Shown: positions 33,473 to 44,870, numbered from the stretch's first letter. The stretch: 64,000 nucleotides of DNA from Shinisaurus crocodilurus (GCA_021292165.1 CM037880.1:25074051-25138050); one strand, 5' to 3'. Program-made: numbers and translations. Notes: generated by a model from the sequence alone, not told the origin.

Positions 33473-33905
33473 CTTGTAGTCTGCATGATGAGCCTATCAT
33501 CATCCTGTGCTTGCCTGGGCCCCTTTCTCATTCACACATGTGTATGTGTAATACAGAGGGTAAGATCCACACATTTGCCTTGAGAAAACAAGTTATCTAC
33601 ATTTTCCAGACACCCATGTTGTCCAGTTGCTGTCAATTTGCTGAACAGATAACACTACATGTGGACAAACCCTCCACCTCAACAGTTGCATTTACTTGTA
33701 TCTGTTGACTGCCATCCATTAATTATCTTGGATCAACCCAGCCAACTCTGTTCCAGTTTCTGTTTTTTGGAGCACTAAGAAAAGTCTTCAATCAAGCTCT
33801 TTCTCCTTATTTTTTTTTAGTAATGCAGTCTACTGAGACAGTTTAACACAGGAAGTTTCTTTCTTTCTTTCATTTCTATACCGCATGGTAACTGAAGCTC
33901 TCTGG
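33473..33905. other. unique sequence
   Basis: I see no supported feature here apart from a short (TTTC)n near 33856. Confidence 0.4.
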
Positions 33906-34195
33906 GTGGTTGCCTTATACCAGAGTCAGACCGTTACTACATCGAGCCCTCCTCTTCAGACGGGGGTCTTTCCAACCCTTAGGACAGTGTTCTCCAACCT
34001 TGGGTCCCCAGATGTTTTTGGCCTACAACTCCCAGCATGCCCCAGCCAGCATAGCTGGCTGGGGCATGCTGGGAGTTGTAGGCCAAAAACATCTGGGGAC
34101 CCAAGGTTGGAGAACACTGCCTTAGGAGATGTGGGGAATTGAACCTGATATCTTCTACCTGCGCTGTACCGATGAGCTGCAGCCCCTCCCCAACG
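33906..34195 (-). repeat. reversed SINE interrupted by family A MITE
   Basis: Left part: ccttataccagagtcagacc and cttcagacgggggtctttcc. Right part: agatgtggggaattgaacc and gatgagctgcagcccc, the tRNA-like head. The element at 33985-34119 splits the two, with ccttagga duplicated on each side. Confidence 0.75.
33985..34119. mobile_element. family A fold-back hAT MITE, perfect palindrome
   Basis: 135 bp made of two 66-bp arms that are fully complementary around a 3-bp spacer. Ends CAGTGTTCTCC. TSD ccttagga at 33977-33984 and 34120-34127, perfect. Each arm carries ctacaactcccagcatgc in opposite orientation. Confidence 0.92.
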
Positions 34196-35151
34196 AAAGA
34201 GCTCCGCCAGACTCAGCAGTACTCTTCACCTCCAACTTTGCAAGCCTGGGTGGTGTTTACAGAACTATACGCATGAGACAAGGGAAAGTACAAGATGCTT
34301 ATACACATCTCTCAGTGCAGCCTGAGTGCAACCTTAAATATCAACATTTTTACTTTGGAATTTTGTTATGAGGTTGAAAAGCTTAAGCTCAAAAACTGCT
34401 TTCCAGAGCAGCCAGAAATATTTGAACACTTAAGGCTTTCCGTCTGTGATTCAGAGATTTATTTATAAGACTGCTGATTTTGGGACATCAAACGTATACA
34501 TTCAAACTGCAGGAATGAGTCACGTTTTGTAGGAGGTAATTACTACCAGAAAGTACACCTAACTGTTGTAGGTTCCTCTTTAAAATGTCCACTTAAGAGC
34601 GGCACATTCTAAAAATAGCACATGCTTTGTTATGTGTGCAGGGAAATTCAGCCTTACCGTACAGTGTGGTTTCATATACATCATCTATGGAGGTTTAGAC
34701 CTATGGTTGAGCGTATTTGTAGGTTTGGTGGCCAATGTGTCCCAGGTCATTTCTGGAGCTCGGCTCTGGAATGACATTGTAATTACAAAGCTGAGGGCAT
34801 GGATGATGTCTTGGTGGCCGCAACGAACATTTACAAACATGATATTTATGTAGCACAAATCCTGGAGATGTTTTGCAGTGCCCAAACGTAAAACCAAACC
34901 TGCTCTTTGGCAGTTACAAAATGCAAAAGTTGTGCACGACAGGGAGGACATTGCAAACACTCAGGGTCATTTACCTTGCGGTGTGTGGCTTTTGGATCAC
35001 CTTCTGTGGCAGGCTGGGCAGGGAACCTTTTGTCTGTTGAGGTCTCCATTCCCTTGCAGCTAACCTGCTGGGGGCCACACGCCACCAGTGGCAGGGCCAG
35101 AGTAAAAAATGGGTGGGGCTGGAGCCAAAGTGGGCAGGAGTACCCCTCTTC
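34196..35151. other. unique sequence
   Basis: I see no supported feature here. Confidence 0.4.
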
Positions 35152-35418
35152 TCACTTTATTTATTTATTTATTTATTATTCTTAGGTTTATATCCCACCT
35201 TTTTTCCTCTGGGAAGGAACCCCAGGTGGTTTACATAATCCTCTTCCTCTTCCTCCTCCTCTTCATTTTCTCCTCACAACAACCCTGTGAGGTAGGTTAG
35301 GCTGAGAGTCAGTGACTGGCCCAAAGTCACCCAGTGAGTTTCATGGCTGAGTGGGGACTAGAACCTGGGTCTCCCGAGTCCCAGTCCAACACTCTAACCA
35401 CTACACCACCCTGGCTCT
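35152..35418 (-). repeat. tRNA-derived SINE with LINE-like tail, near full length
   Basis: On the minus strand the head has agccagggtggtgtagtgg and tagagtg (A-box region), B-box-like GGTTCTAGTCC (35357-35367), the body gtgactttgggccagtcac and ctaacctacctcacaggg, and the tail with an aggaaaaaaggtgggat word and (AAAT)n. It is the fullest copy of the SINE family also seen at 5.3, 45.6, 47.3 and 51.1 kb. Confidence 0.8.
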
Positions 35419-36029
35419 TTCTCTCTGCCACCCCCTTTACTCTCTACCTCTCCCACCCACCAGGCAGCTGTGGAAGGGACAGATTGCTCTTGCCAGATGT
35501 CTGGCTGAATGACTTGCAGAGGACTGCTCCTTTGATCACTTTGTCTTTTTTTGCTTCCTCCCCCGTTTTTTTCTTCCTCGCCAGAGATCTGAACTGACCG
35601 CTTGTAAAGGGCCTCCCCCCCTTTCCATTGTTCTATCTGTTTCAGCTTCCCCCCACCCATTTTTCCCCTCCTACCCCTCTTCTCTGCCTCTGGGCTCCCA
35701 CCACCTGCATAAATTTAAGCTGAAAGTGGAACATAAGTCGCACATGCCACATATAGGTGGCCCTCAGGCTGTAGATTGCCATGGCCACCCCTGCTCTATA
35801 GTTATCCACCCACCCACTCAAATTATTTCTCTCTATTGCACCCTAGCTCAGTATTGTGTGAGAATTCATGCCATGACTCCTGGTTTGGGTGCTTGGTGCC
35901 CTTGTGGGGAGCCACCCAAGGCTGCGGAATAGACGGGGAATGCACGGTTCCACCTTCCAGCTAGCCGACTGAGGACTCCTGACTTTACCTGGTTATAAAT
36001 ACTTCCAGGTCAGGTCTGAGTCTTTGCCT
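35419..36029. other. C- and T-rich unique sequence
   Basis: I see no supported feature here. Confidence 0.4.
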
Positions 36030-36125
36030 GATCAACCAGGCTTTGAGAAATGTATTGCTTCCTTGATTGCCATTTTCTTGGTGGAAGGGTGGGGTACAAA
36101 TCAAATCAATCAATCAATAAAATAT
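36030..36125 (+). repeat. LINE 3' tail
   Basis: tattgcttccttgattgcc, then ggtggggtacaaatc and an (AATC)n-type tail, as in other LINE ends here. Confidence 0.5.
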
Positions 36126-36208
36126 TTTATGAGGCATTTAATAAATTTAAAAAATTGAGCTCAAGCTTCCTCTCTATGTTTTCCAACCTATGTTCCCTGC
36201 TCCTTAAG

Positions 36209-36355
36209 CAGGGATGGGGACTCGGACTCCAGGACTCGACTCGTGAGTCGGACTGAGTTCCCCCTCTGACTCGAGTCCCACTCGAGTCCCAATATTTTTA
36301 ATGGGACTCGAGACTCGACTCGGGACTCGAGACCAAGGACTCTTCAACATCCCTA
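36209..36355. mobile_element. hAT MITE built of ACTCG words
   Basis: Starts CAGGGATGGGGACTCGG and ends caacatcccta. TSD tccttaag at 36201-36208 and 36356-36363, perfect. The 147-bp body is almost wholly permutations of gactcgagtcc on both strands, giving many alternative hairpins. Confidence 0.85.
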
Positions 36356-37059
36356 TCCTTAAGTTCCCACTTCCTGCTCCATGAACAGACTGCCTGGCTC
36401 CTAATCTTGACTTTTGTTCTTTCTGTTCTGACTTTTGTGCTAATCTTGACTTTCGTTCTTTCTGTCATTGTGTTTGGACCATTTTCCTGGCTGCAAGCTT
36501 GCCTGCTCCTGCCTTCAGCTCCTGTTCCATCTTGTACTACCTGCCCTGATTGGGAGTGCTTAACTGGTTCCAGGCCCTGGTTTGCGGCTACCTCTGGCTC
36601 CATCTTGGACCTTTTGTGGGACTGCCCCAGCAGTCCACTTGGCTCCAATCCTTAAACTTCCACAGAACTTGAGCTGGCTCAGGTTCCTATCCTGCCAGGA
36701 CTTACACTTCCCCCAGGGTTGGCTCCAGGATTTTGTGGGCCCTGGGGCAACAGAGTGTCAGTAGGCCCTCTTTGGCATTGCCTCCTACCCTCCTGTACTT
36801 GTGTTGATAGTGTTTTCATCCTTCAGGTTGCCAAATTCAACCATGGAGGCTGCAATCCCAAACACGTTTACTAGGAAGCAAGGCCCACCACAGTGAACAC
36901 AGTGGTACCTGTGAGTAAACATGCATAGGACTGCACTGCACAGATCTGGGTATATGTAAGAGATGACACGTTGTATTTTAGGTACTTTCCAAGCACTGCT
37001 TTGTGCAAATCATTCCACAGTACTCCTAGGTTTTCATAAATATTGCTCTACCATGGACT
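36356..37059. other. mixed sequence with a C2 fragment
   Basis: A short imperfect tandem of ttgacttttgttctttctg lies near 36407-36468. An element C2 fragment lies at about 36848-36945 (gctgcaatcccaaacacg, aaacatgcataggactgc). Confidence 0.45.
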
Positions 37060-37489
37060 GGATATAAAGCACTATGCCAGGAGTCCTCCGATTGCCACCT
37101 CCAAGAGAGGCTCGGTTGGTGGCAACGAGGAGGAGGGCCTTCTCGGTGGTAGCCCCCCAGTTATGGAATCAGCTCCCCACTGAGACCTGCCTGGCGCCAA
37201 CCTTACTATCTTTTCGGCGCCAGGTTAAGACTTCCCTCTATGCCAAGGCATTTAGTTAGGAGCTTGGAATAGCACGGAGGGGATTGTCACCTGTAGGCTC
37301 AGTTTTATTGGCTTTTTGTATTGTTATTTTAAACTGTGTTTTTAAATTTGGTTTTTAATTTTTTAAACTGTTTTGTATGTTTTAATGTTGTTTTTATGTA
37401 TAGAGGGTTGTGAACCGCCCAGAGAGCTTCGGCTATGGGGCGGTATATAAATGAAATAAATAAATAAATAAATAAATAATACAGAACCT
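37060..37489 (+). mobile_element. L2/CR1-like LINE 3' end
   Basis: Holds an ORF2 C-terminal frame (37074-37259), a T-rich 3' UTR and the end motif gtgaaccgcccagagagc, ttcggctatggggcggtat and an (AAAT)n tail at about 37455-37489. Best-preserved LINE end of this family in the window. Confidence 0.75.
37074..37259 (+). pseudogene. LINE ORF2 C-terminal fragment
   Basis: 61 codons to a natural stop. PREARLVATRRRAFSVVAPQ is followed by LWNQLPTE and SFRRQVKTSLYAKAFS, the standard C-terminal end of L2/CR1-like ORF2. It aligns with the remnant at 59786-59989 (shared FSVVAP, LWN-x-LP and QVKT). Upstream RT is lost. Confidence 0.7.
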
Positions 37490-37995
37490 CAGGCCTGGGG
37501 GTCAAATCTGGTTTTCTGGGGGTCCCAATCCAGCCCTTCGGGGTTCCCAAGAAAGCCACACACCCTGCCCCTGGCCCCTGGCCCCACTCCCTTTTCCCAA
37601 AGCACCAGTCGTTTGGTGTTTTCCTGGCTTTTGCATATTCCCTCCTCCCCATTCTAAAAGGTTGAAATGCCTCTCCTAAGGCTTAGTTACCGGCAGTAAG
37701 GGCTTTAAGCAAAATATGCTGGTATTTTTGATCCCGCCCCCTTCGCCTTTGTCCCCGCCCCTCCACTAGAATGCAGCCCCCAAGAGCTTCTCCGAAATGG
37801 AATGCAGCCCTCAGTCTATGGCACTCTTCTCCAACCTTGGGTCCCCGGATGTTTTTGGCCTACAACTCCCAGCATGCCCCAGCCAGCGTAGCTGGCTGGG
37901 GCATGCTGGGAGTTGTAGGCCAAAAACATCTGGGGACCCAAGGTTGGAGAACACTGGTCTATCGACTAAATAAACACGTTAGGTTCCCCTTCTTC
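37490..37995 (+). mobile_element. hAT element (type 2) holding a family A MITE
   Basis: Left end cagaacctcaggcctgg, right end near gttaggttcccc. Collinear with the copy at 40670-41026 and, reversed, with 56608-56880. A family A element sits at 37822-37956. The reversed copy shares the same MITE junction. Confidence 0.7.
37822..37956. mobile_element. family A fold-back hAT MITE, nested
   Basis: 135 bp, 66-bp arms with a 3-bp spacer. The left end is CACTCTTCTCC (changed), the right end intact. Flanks gtctatgg (37814-37821) and gtctatcg (37957-37964) match at 7 of 8. Confidence 0.9.
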
Positions 37996-38149
37996 TTTCC
38001 CCTCCCTGCAACAATCTCGTCTGCCTTTTCCTTCCCCTTCCCGCCCACTGCACCCCACTTGCTCTGACCCGCTTCCTGCCATTCCCCGCCTCTTCCTGCA
38101 TAGATAAATGAAGGACAGAGACACAAATGCCTTAAATTTCCACTTTCAA

Positions 38150-38350
38150 TTGCGGGTTGTTGTTGTTGTTGTTTTTAAAAAATCTCCCACTGGATAATAG
38201 AAATAAATGGAGATGGAGAACTCATTTGTACCTATCATAGAAGAACAGGTCCAGAAATTAAAGCAGAGTAGCAGCAAAGGCAAGAGTCAGTGCTCTTTTT
38301 GACGTGTCTGTCTTTGTAGGCACGCACGCACGCGCACACACCATTGGGTT
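38150..38350. repeat. simple repeats
   Basis: (GTT)n near 38156-38172 and a gcacgcacgcac/cacaca run near 38321-38341. Confidence 0.7.
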
Positions 38351-38704
38351 TTTTGTTTTGTTTTTAGTTTTGAAAAGCATAACTTGTCTGCATGCAAGTC
38401 AATGGAGTTTTAGGCTTCTGCATGCAGCTGAGCCCTGGATCTCGCTTGGCAGAAGGTTTGGGAGGGGAACTTAAGGAGTGCTGCAACCTAAGGGGTGTCT
38501 TGTATGGGGGGCTTTTGGCTGGGAATAAAGCCAGACTCGGCCCCAATGTGGTTCATGTATGTAAGCATCAGTTATACATTTTTCAGGAAGGAATTAAAAA
38601 CAAACAAACAAAAAAACCTTCCTCACACCAAAGCAGCCACATTTCCCCCAAACAGGATGACAATAAATGTTATTATTTTTAATCATCATTGAATATATTT
38701 ATGC

Positions 38705-38843
38705 CAGGGGTGAGCAACATGTGACCTTCCAGATGTTTTGGCTTACACAACTCCCATCAGCCATCACCAGCATAGCCAGTGGTGAGGGATGATGGGAGTT
38801 GTAGGCCAAAACATCTGGAGGATCACAAGTGATCTATGCCCTG
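38705..38843. mobile_element. family B-related hAT MITE
   Basis: Starts CAGGGGTGAGCAAC and ends near tctatgccctg. The arms carry cacaactcccatcag and gatgggagttgtaggcc. No clear duplication. Confidence 0.6.
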
Positions 38844-38939
38844 CTCTTCTGCTTGTAAAGCACTCATTAGCTGCGGAAGAGGGGGAGATTGCAAGAGCCT
38901 TCCAGCCGAGAGGAATGGGAGAAAAGACTCTAAAAATCA

Positions 38940-39155
38940 ACAGAAGGGCTGCTCCTGTGGATCAGTCTTTGGAGAAAGGCTCTAGTTCAGTGGGGGAACA
39001 CATGCTTTTCGATCCCTGGCATCTCCAGATAGGGCCAGGAAAGGCTGATTCTGAAAACTGTGGAATGCCGCTGCCAGTCAGTGTGCAGACAATCCTAGGC
39101 TGGATGTACCAATGGTCTGAGTGACTCAGTATAAGGCAGCTTCTTACGTTCCCTG
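38940..39155 (+). repeat. tRNA-derived SINE, diverged head
   Basis: ctctagttcagtggggg (A-box region), tcgatccctggcatctcc (B-box region), cgctgccagtcagtgtg and a cagtataaggcagcttc end. Boxes are damaged. Confidence 0.7.
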
Positions 39156-39249
39156 TCTACTTGAATCCATATGCAGGTTCTTCTTCTTCACCTTCCCTCT
39201 GGAGGGAAGAGCCTGGAACCTGGACTGTGTCACCAACTGGCCGAAGCCA

Positions 39250-39365
39250 GAAGGTACTGCTACGCACCCTCTTATCCCTAATTATGTTGTATTTTTGTGT
39301 GGATTTTAATTCTAAGCCGCTCTGGGAGCCAATCTTGGCTGAAAAATGGAGTACAAATGTAAGGA
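39250..39365 (+). repeat. LINE 3' tail
   Basis: attctaagccgctctggg, then ttggctgaaaaatggagt and acaaatgtaa, a conserved LINE end layout. Confidence 0.5.
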
Positions 39366-39429
39366 AACACACAATGAAAAATAGGTCTCAAATAGTAAAT
39401 GTTCAAGGGTGTTACTGTATGCTTTAGAC

Positions 39430-39547
39430 CAGCCTTCCCCAGCCTAGAACCCTCCAGATGTGTTGGACTCCAACTCCCATAATCTCCCAGCCAGCTATGG
39501 CAGTTGTACTCCAACAGATCTAGAGGGCACCAGTTCGGGGAAGACAG
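39430..39547. mobile_element. family B hAT MITE
   Basis: Starts CAGCCTTCCCCAGCC, ends cggggaagacag. Flanks ctttagac and ctttagtc match at 7 of 8. Confidence 0.8.
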
Positions 39548-39958
39548 CTTTAGTCACACACTTCAATAAGAAGTACATCTTGCAATAAAATAAAATATGA
39601 GAAGTTTTTCCTAATGAATGGTATTGAGGCTACATACAGCTTGGTTACTGAAAACACCTGAAATAAGATCCCAATCACACATTTTTAGCTCTAGAACTGA
39701 CTCGATGCATCTGTTGCCAGAAGTGACAGCCATTTTACCAAACTAGTTCCTTTCAGAGTGATTCACCTTCACGGTGGGGATTCTCACGGGAACTGGGATT
39801 GAAAGGGGATTACTAGGAGAAAACTCATCATGGTTTTGCCCTTAAATAGAGCCATTTTATTGAAACAACTTGCTGTCCAAGCTTTCAGTTTCTTTGCCAG
39901 ACTTTAATTCATTGGCGCTCAAAATGGCCAGATATTTAAATGTCAGCAATTAGTTTTA

Positions 39959-39960
<2 letters not shown>

Positions 39961-39990
<30 letters not shown>
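39961..39990 (+). repeat. (GT)15 microsatellite
   Basis: Uninterrupted GT dinucleotides. Confidence 0.95.
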
Positions 39991-39992
<2 letters not shown>

Positions 39993-40296
39993 GTATGTAT
40001 GTCTTGGAAGAAAATTAGTAAAAAAACAAAAACAAAACACCAACACCTCACCCTACCCCCAAGAATAATGAAAACTAATGTGGGAAATTGCCAGTTGGAT
40101 CAAAGTGGTTGAGCAAGTCACAGTTCTGGATGGCTGATCATGAATGCCGGATGTTCTCTCACATCCAGTGTATTATGTGGGACTGTTAGCTGGGGGGGAA
40201 GAGAGAATGAGTAAAGAACTAGTAAGTCCTGAAAGTTTGCCCAGAACTGCTGCTTTATTGAATCATGCCCTGGTGTCAGGACTGGAGTCCAAAGTA

Positions 40297-40434
40297 CAGG
40301 GCTGAGGAACCTGTGGCCCTCCAGATGTTGCTGGATTACAACACCCATCAGTCCAAGCCAGCATGCCCAATGATCAGGGATGATGGGAACTACAGTCCAA
40401 CAACATCTAAAGAGTTTCAAGTTCCCCGGCCCTG
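40297..40434. mobile_element. family B hAT MITE
   Basis: Starts CAGGGCTGAGGAACC, ends gttccccggccctg. Flanks ccaaagta and ccatagca match at 6 of 8. Confidence 0.7.
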
Positions 40435-40639
40435 CCATAGCAGGTCTTGGTAACCTGCTGAGGGATATGAGCCTCTGTGCCACCACCCAGCTCTGGCCAA
40501 GGAAGGGAACTGCAAGAAGGCCACCCCCACCAGCCAAGAAAATCTTCTTGTACCAATAGGCTAGAGCAGGTCAGGTGACAGTTACTGGCCACTAGAAAAG
40601 GTTCTGGATTAGGCTTGCTCACTGACCTAGCAACTATGG

Positions 40640-41180
40640 GAGGGGGCTGCATTGCAATGCACGCAGATTAGGGGTGGGGAACCTCAGGCCCAGGGCCAAA
40701 CCTGGCCTTCCTGGGGTCCCAATCTAGCCCTCTGGGGTTCCCAAGATGGCCCCATCCCCTTCCCCCCCAACCACTGATCATCTGGTGGTTTCCTGGCTTT
40801 TGTGCAGTTTTTTGAAATGCCTCTCCAAAGGCTTAGTTACTGGCAATAAGAGCTTTATGGTACAATATACTGGGTTTTTAAAAAAATATATTTTTGGCCT
40901 GTCCCGTTTTGCCTTTGACCCTGTCCCTTTTGCCTTTGGCCCCACCCACCTGTGGAATGCCGCTCCTGAAAGCTTTTCTGAAATTGAATTCAGCACTCAC
41001 GCTGAAAGAGGTTCCCCACTCCCTGACGCAGATGATCCCAGGTTCACACTCTCCAGTTAAAAGGCTCAGGTAGCAGGGAATGTGAAACACTGCTTCCTAA
41101 GACCCTGGGGAACTACTACCAATTAGAGGGGACAATATGGGGCTAGATAGACCAGTGGTCTTACATGGTATAAGGCAGTT
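40640..41180 (+). repeat. tRNA-derived SINE split by hAT type 2
   Basis: Left fragment attgcaatgcacgcagatt is the end of the tRNA-like head; the right part continues cgcagatgatcccaggttc, ctccagttaaaaggctcagg and tggtataaggcagtttcc. The 357 bp between are a hAT element. Confidence 0.7.
40670..41026 (+). mobile_element. hAT element type 2, inserted in a SINE
   Basis: Starts AGGGGTGGGGAACCTCAGG, ends gaggttccccactccctga. Flanks cgcagatt (40662-40669) and cgcagatg (41027-41034) match at 7 of 8 and lie in SINE sequence. Non-coding. Confidence 0.75.
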
Positions 41181-41444
41181 TCCCGAGCCCTTAAATAAGA
41201 GACCAGCTCCTGCGCAGCTACGGTCACCTTCAGCCTTGCTTCACCTTCTGCCTCATCTGGCTCTTGATGGCACAGGAGCTGAGCGTGACACTTTAATGTT
41301 CTCAAGAACTTCGTTCAGCAGGTGCTGCAGTCAACTGGAACCCTGTTTTCAAGAATCCTAACAAGGGTCTCTACACCATTCCATTCCAGGTAAACCAGTA
41401 AAATCTGATGGTCAATACTTCTGAATGCCACTAAGGATCTAGAA
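41181..41444. other. unique sequence
   Basis: I see no supported feature here. Confidence 0.4.
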
Positions 41445-41545
41445 CAGGGGTGGGCCACTTGTGGCCTTCCAGTTGGTTTGGCCTACAGTTCTTAACCAGC
41501 ATAGACAATGGTGAGGGATCATGGAAACACGTTGCCCCACCACTG
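41445..41545. mobile_element. small hAT MITE, family B-related
   Basis: Starts CAGGGGTGGGCCACTTG, ends gccccaccactg. Flanks atctagaa and gtctagaa match at 7 of 8. Confidence 0.75.
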
Positions 41546-42709
41546 GTCTAGAAGAACTAAGAGTTAGTCTCTCTCTCCCTCTTCCTCCCCCCACTCTCTC
41601 ACACACAGAGAGAGCAAACATCCAAAGAAAAAGACAGCAATGGCCACCACTGCAATTTCTGTCCCACAACCTGATTCTGAACCCAGACTGAAATGATGCT
41701 AGAATCATTGGGATCATGCAGAAATGTCTGGAACCAGCATGCCATTTCATAATCCACTAACTTGCCCTGGAACTGTGCATTTGAGAGAGGTTAAGAATTC
41801 TCCATTATTGTTGGGGTAGGCTGGGGGGGAGTATAAGGAAAGGCATTTTCAGGAGTGGACAATCACCGTTTGAAGCACTCTTTGCACTGTGTCCAGACTA
41901 CAAACAGGGCTAGCTGACCCCTGGCTGGATTGTATTTATTTTTGATTTACAATGCCTGGTTACTATAGGTGCTCTAAAATGATATATAATAGCAAGGACA
42001 GTATTAATAGCAAGCAGCAATGTGTCATCCAGGGGTGGACAGTTGGAGAGGGCCAGGGGACATTTCAGGATGTGTGAAGCCCCACATCTGCTACTTCGCA
42101 ATAGAACACGAAGAAACCTCCTTCCCAGTGTCCGCTTTTTAAGAAGTAGCCAATGTCTGTGAAATGTCTATTTAGAGTTAGCTCTGTGGCTGACTGATTT
42201 CCTGCAAGAAATGGGGGAAACCATGACAGCAGTGCCAACTGTCAGGCACTGATCAAATTGCAGCATTGGCAGAAATTCCAGACCACATCATACAAGTAAT
42301 AAAATACATTTAATAAGAGGCCATGGGTAAAACATATTACTTGAAAACGTCGGTAGCCTCTGCAGATTGAATGATATCTGAATAACTCTGTTATGGAGTT
42401 ATTTGTTTGCAGTTATGGAGACAAGATGTTTTTCTCCACAGAGACATCCCTAAAACAGCTGGCAGAAGTCAAGGAATGAGAATATAAGTCTCAGCTGACA
42501 AAGTGCAAAAAGAATGTTCACAAGCATTCTTGGAAATCTTGCTCTTAAATAAATAGATGCGGTTCGAAAGAACAATGATTTCTCTTTGTGGGGAAGAAAG
42601 TGGAAGAGATTGCTATTTCTCTACCTGGTAAATCTCATTAGTGAGTATCAAGTTCACAACAAGTGTCTTATAAACTCCTAGAAATCAAGTAGTTTTCCAT
42701 TTGTGCACC
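41546..42709. other. unique sequence
   Basis: A hAT-like fragment (caggggtggacagttgg) may lie near 42032. No gene is supported. Confidence 0.4.
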
Positions 42710-42960
42710 ATGCTTTAAAAATCTCCGAATGGAAGAGAGTCCACCATCTTCTGAGGCAGTCTCTTCCATTGCTGAGCACCTTTTACTGTTAGAAAATGCT
42801 CCCCAATGTTTGGTTTAAATCCCTTTTCTTGTCATTTGAACCTATTGGTTCAGGTCTTATGCTCTGGAGAAACATACCGTAATACAAATTTGCTCCATCA
42901 TCTCTATCACATAACTGCAGACCCTTAGTTTAACACGCACTATTTTTCTGCACGAAGGTC
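42710..42960 (-). repeat. CR1-type LINE 3' fragment
   Basis: Reversed words gagtccaccatcttctgagg, gcagtctcttccattgc and ttgaacctattggttcagg follow the known amniote CR1 3' region. Confidence 0.65.
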
Positions 42961-43223
42961 TATCATTAATAGAGAATCTGTGCTGTCCTACTCAACCCTT
43001 CCCCTATTTCCATCCTTCGCTTCCCAGGTGTAGACGGACTGTTCAAAAACAGGATATGGATAAACTTTCCTAAATAGTTTTCTTTTTAGTAGAGATTTGG
43101 GAATACTATCTGAACATGGATGCAAAAATTACAAATACCTACCTTAGTTTCCTTGGCTTTCCTTTTATCCTAAGTGAAAGCAGTGGGAATAGTAGACACA
43201 GAGATTTGAAGGTCAGAGTGAGG
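42961..43223. other. unique sequence
   Basis: I see no supported feature here. Confidence 0.35.
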
Positions 43224-43390
43224 AGTCTAACGGTGCAATCCTACGCATGTCTACTCATATATAAGTCCCACTGAGTTCAATGGTACTTTATCAGTGTAGC
43301 CTAAGACTATAGTCCAACCTGGGAATAGGTCCCATCGGACAATGAGGTATACTTCTGAGTAGGCAAATATAGGCAGAGTTACACTCTTTG
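43224..43390. repeat. element C2, two adjoining parts
   Basis: ggtgcaatcctacgcatg, gtcccactgagttcaatgg, then a second set with gggaataggtcccatcgg and acttctgagtaggc. Confidence 0.6.
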
Positions 43391-44754
43391 GGATGTTCAA
43401 ACGTTGACAGTTATAAAAGAGTGCTGTTGATAGTGGGTCATCCAGAAGTACCTCAAGTATCCTTTAAATTAATCCAGAGATCTATGCATTCTCCTGGATG
43501 AACACAGATGTCTTGAATGCAATGACTGTGCATTTAATTAAATGGGTGAGAGCAGATTCATTTGCAAAAATTAAAATAAATATGTGCTTGCTTGTGGGTT
43601 TACTTCTTCCATTGAAGCGCATGAAGAAATTGTTAGGGGATGGGGAGCTTTGTACATGTATCAAAGTGTCTGGACCTGGAAGAGATCACTGAACCGAGAT
43701 GCTTGACTTGAAATTAGTCCGACATGTATATATAGAATGTGATCCTCAATGCCTAATCCAGCCCATCAGCCAATTCTTGAGGCTTGCCGGGTGCTTAACA
43801 ACTTCCCTCCATCTCATTTTTAGTTTAACCATGGTTATCAGAAGCTTCAATTAGTGTAGCATACAGCTACCAAAACCAAAACCTTGACTGGTATAGCATG
43901 TTTGGATCACTGTGCCAGCTCATCTCTGACACGTGCATTAGAGTTACTCAGGCTCCAGCTCTCTCTCTCTCTCTCAGGTCTATTGTTAACTCTCTGAGTG
44001 GAGAGCAGATTCGTCTTTGGCATGCCCACAGGCTTGGAGACTCAGCAGCTTCCTGAGGACAACTCAAGAGTCTGATGAGCCACTGGTCACCTCAGTTCTG
44101 TGAGATCCCTTTGCACCCTTTCATGTACCTTCCAGGCCTGAGGACATAGTCCTCCCCTCAACCTCAGTCTCTGACTCTAACTCTGAAGATAGCTCCCCCA
44201 CAGTTTCTCCTGTCCCTCGGCCATATAGGAGCAAGAGGCTATAGAAATAGTCATGTTCCCTTGAAGGGCTACAGTTAGCATCTATTGGGGTGGAGCCTCT
44301 GAAAGTTCTAGGCCGGCCAGCCTTCTCAAGGCCTCAGTTGCTTGCACTCTTTTTGCTGGAACAACAGCTCTTCTTGTGAGGAAACACTCCAGTCAGTAGC
44401 CCCTACAGTATGCTGTTCAGAGTTCTGACAATTCCTTCTCTTGCTATGACCCTGCTCTCCTGAACCTGACCCTGCTTTACCAGACTTTAACCCTCTCTAC
44501 ATGACACTGAACCATTTGCGAGTGTATGTGTTGCAGGCTCCTTTCTGTGGGCATCTAGCATAGCCAGGACACATCTTGACTCTGGTGCATATGCATGTAA
44601 AGCATGTGCCTAAACACAAAATGTCAATGTACTGCCGCATCCCATGCATTGCCACCTATTCAGATAGTAAATGTTGCTGAACATTTATGAGTCACACAAA
44701 TTCTGTAATAAGTACAACCACATCCTCCTAGAACCATTCTTTTACGTATTTAAA
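43391..44754. other. unique sequence
   Basis: A short (CT)n run lies at about 43959-43976. No gene is supported. Confidence 0.4.
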
Positions 44755-44870
44755 GGGCATAATTCTATGCATGTTTGGACAGAAAAAGTTCTACAACTCC
44801 CAGCATTCCGACTGGTCAGTGTTGGGAATTGTAGGACTTTTTTCTGTCCAAACATGCATAGGTTGCACCC
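44755..44870. mobile_element. family C Harbinger-like MITE
   Basis: Starts GGGCATAATTCTATGC, ends GCATAGGTTGCACCC. Both arms carry the private change tttgga in place of tttaga. ctacaactcccagcattcc lies in the left arm. Confidence 0.75.
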
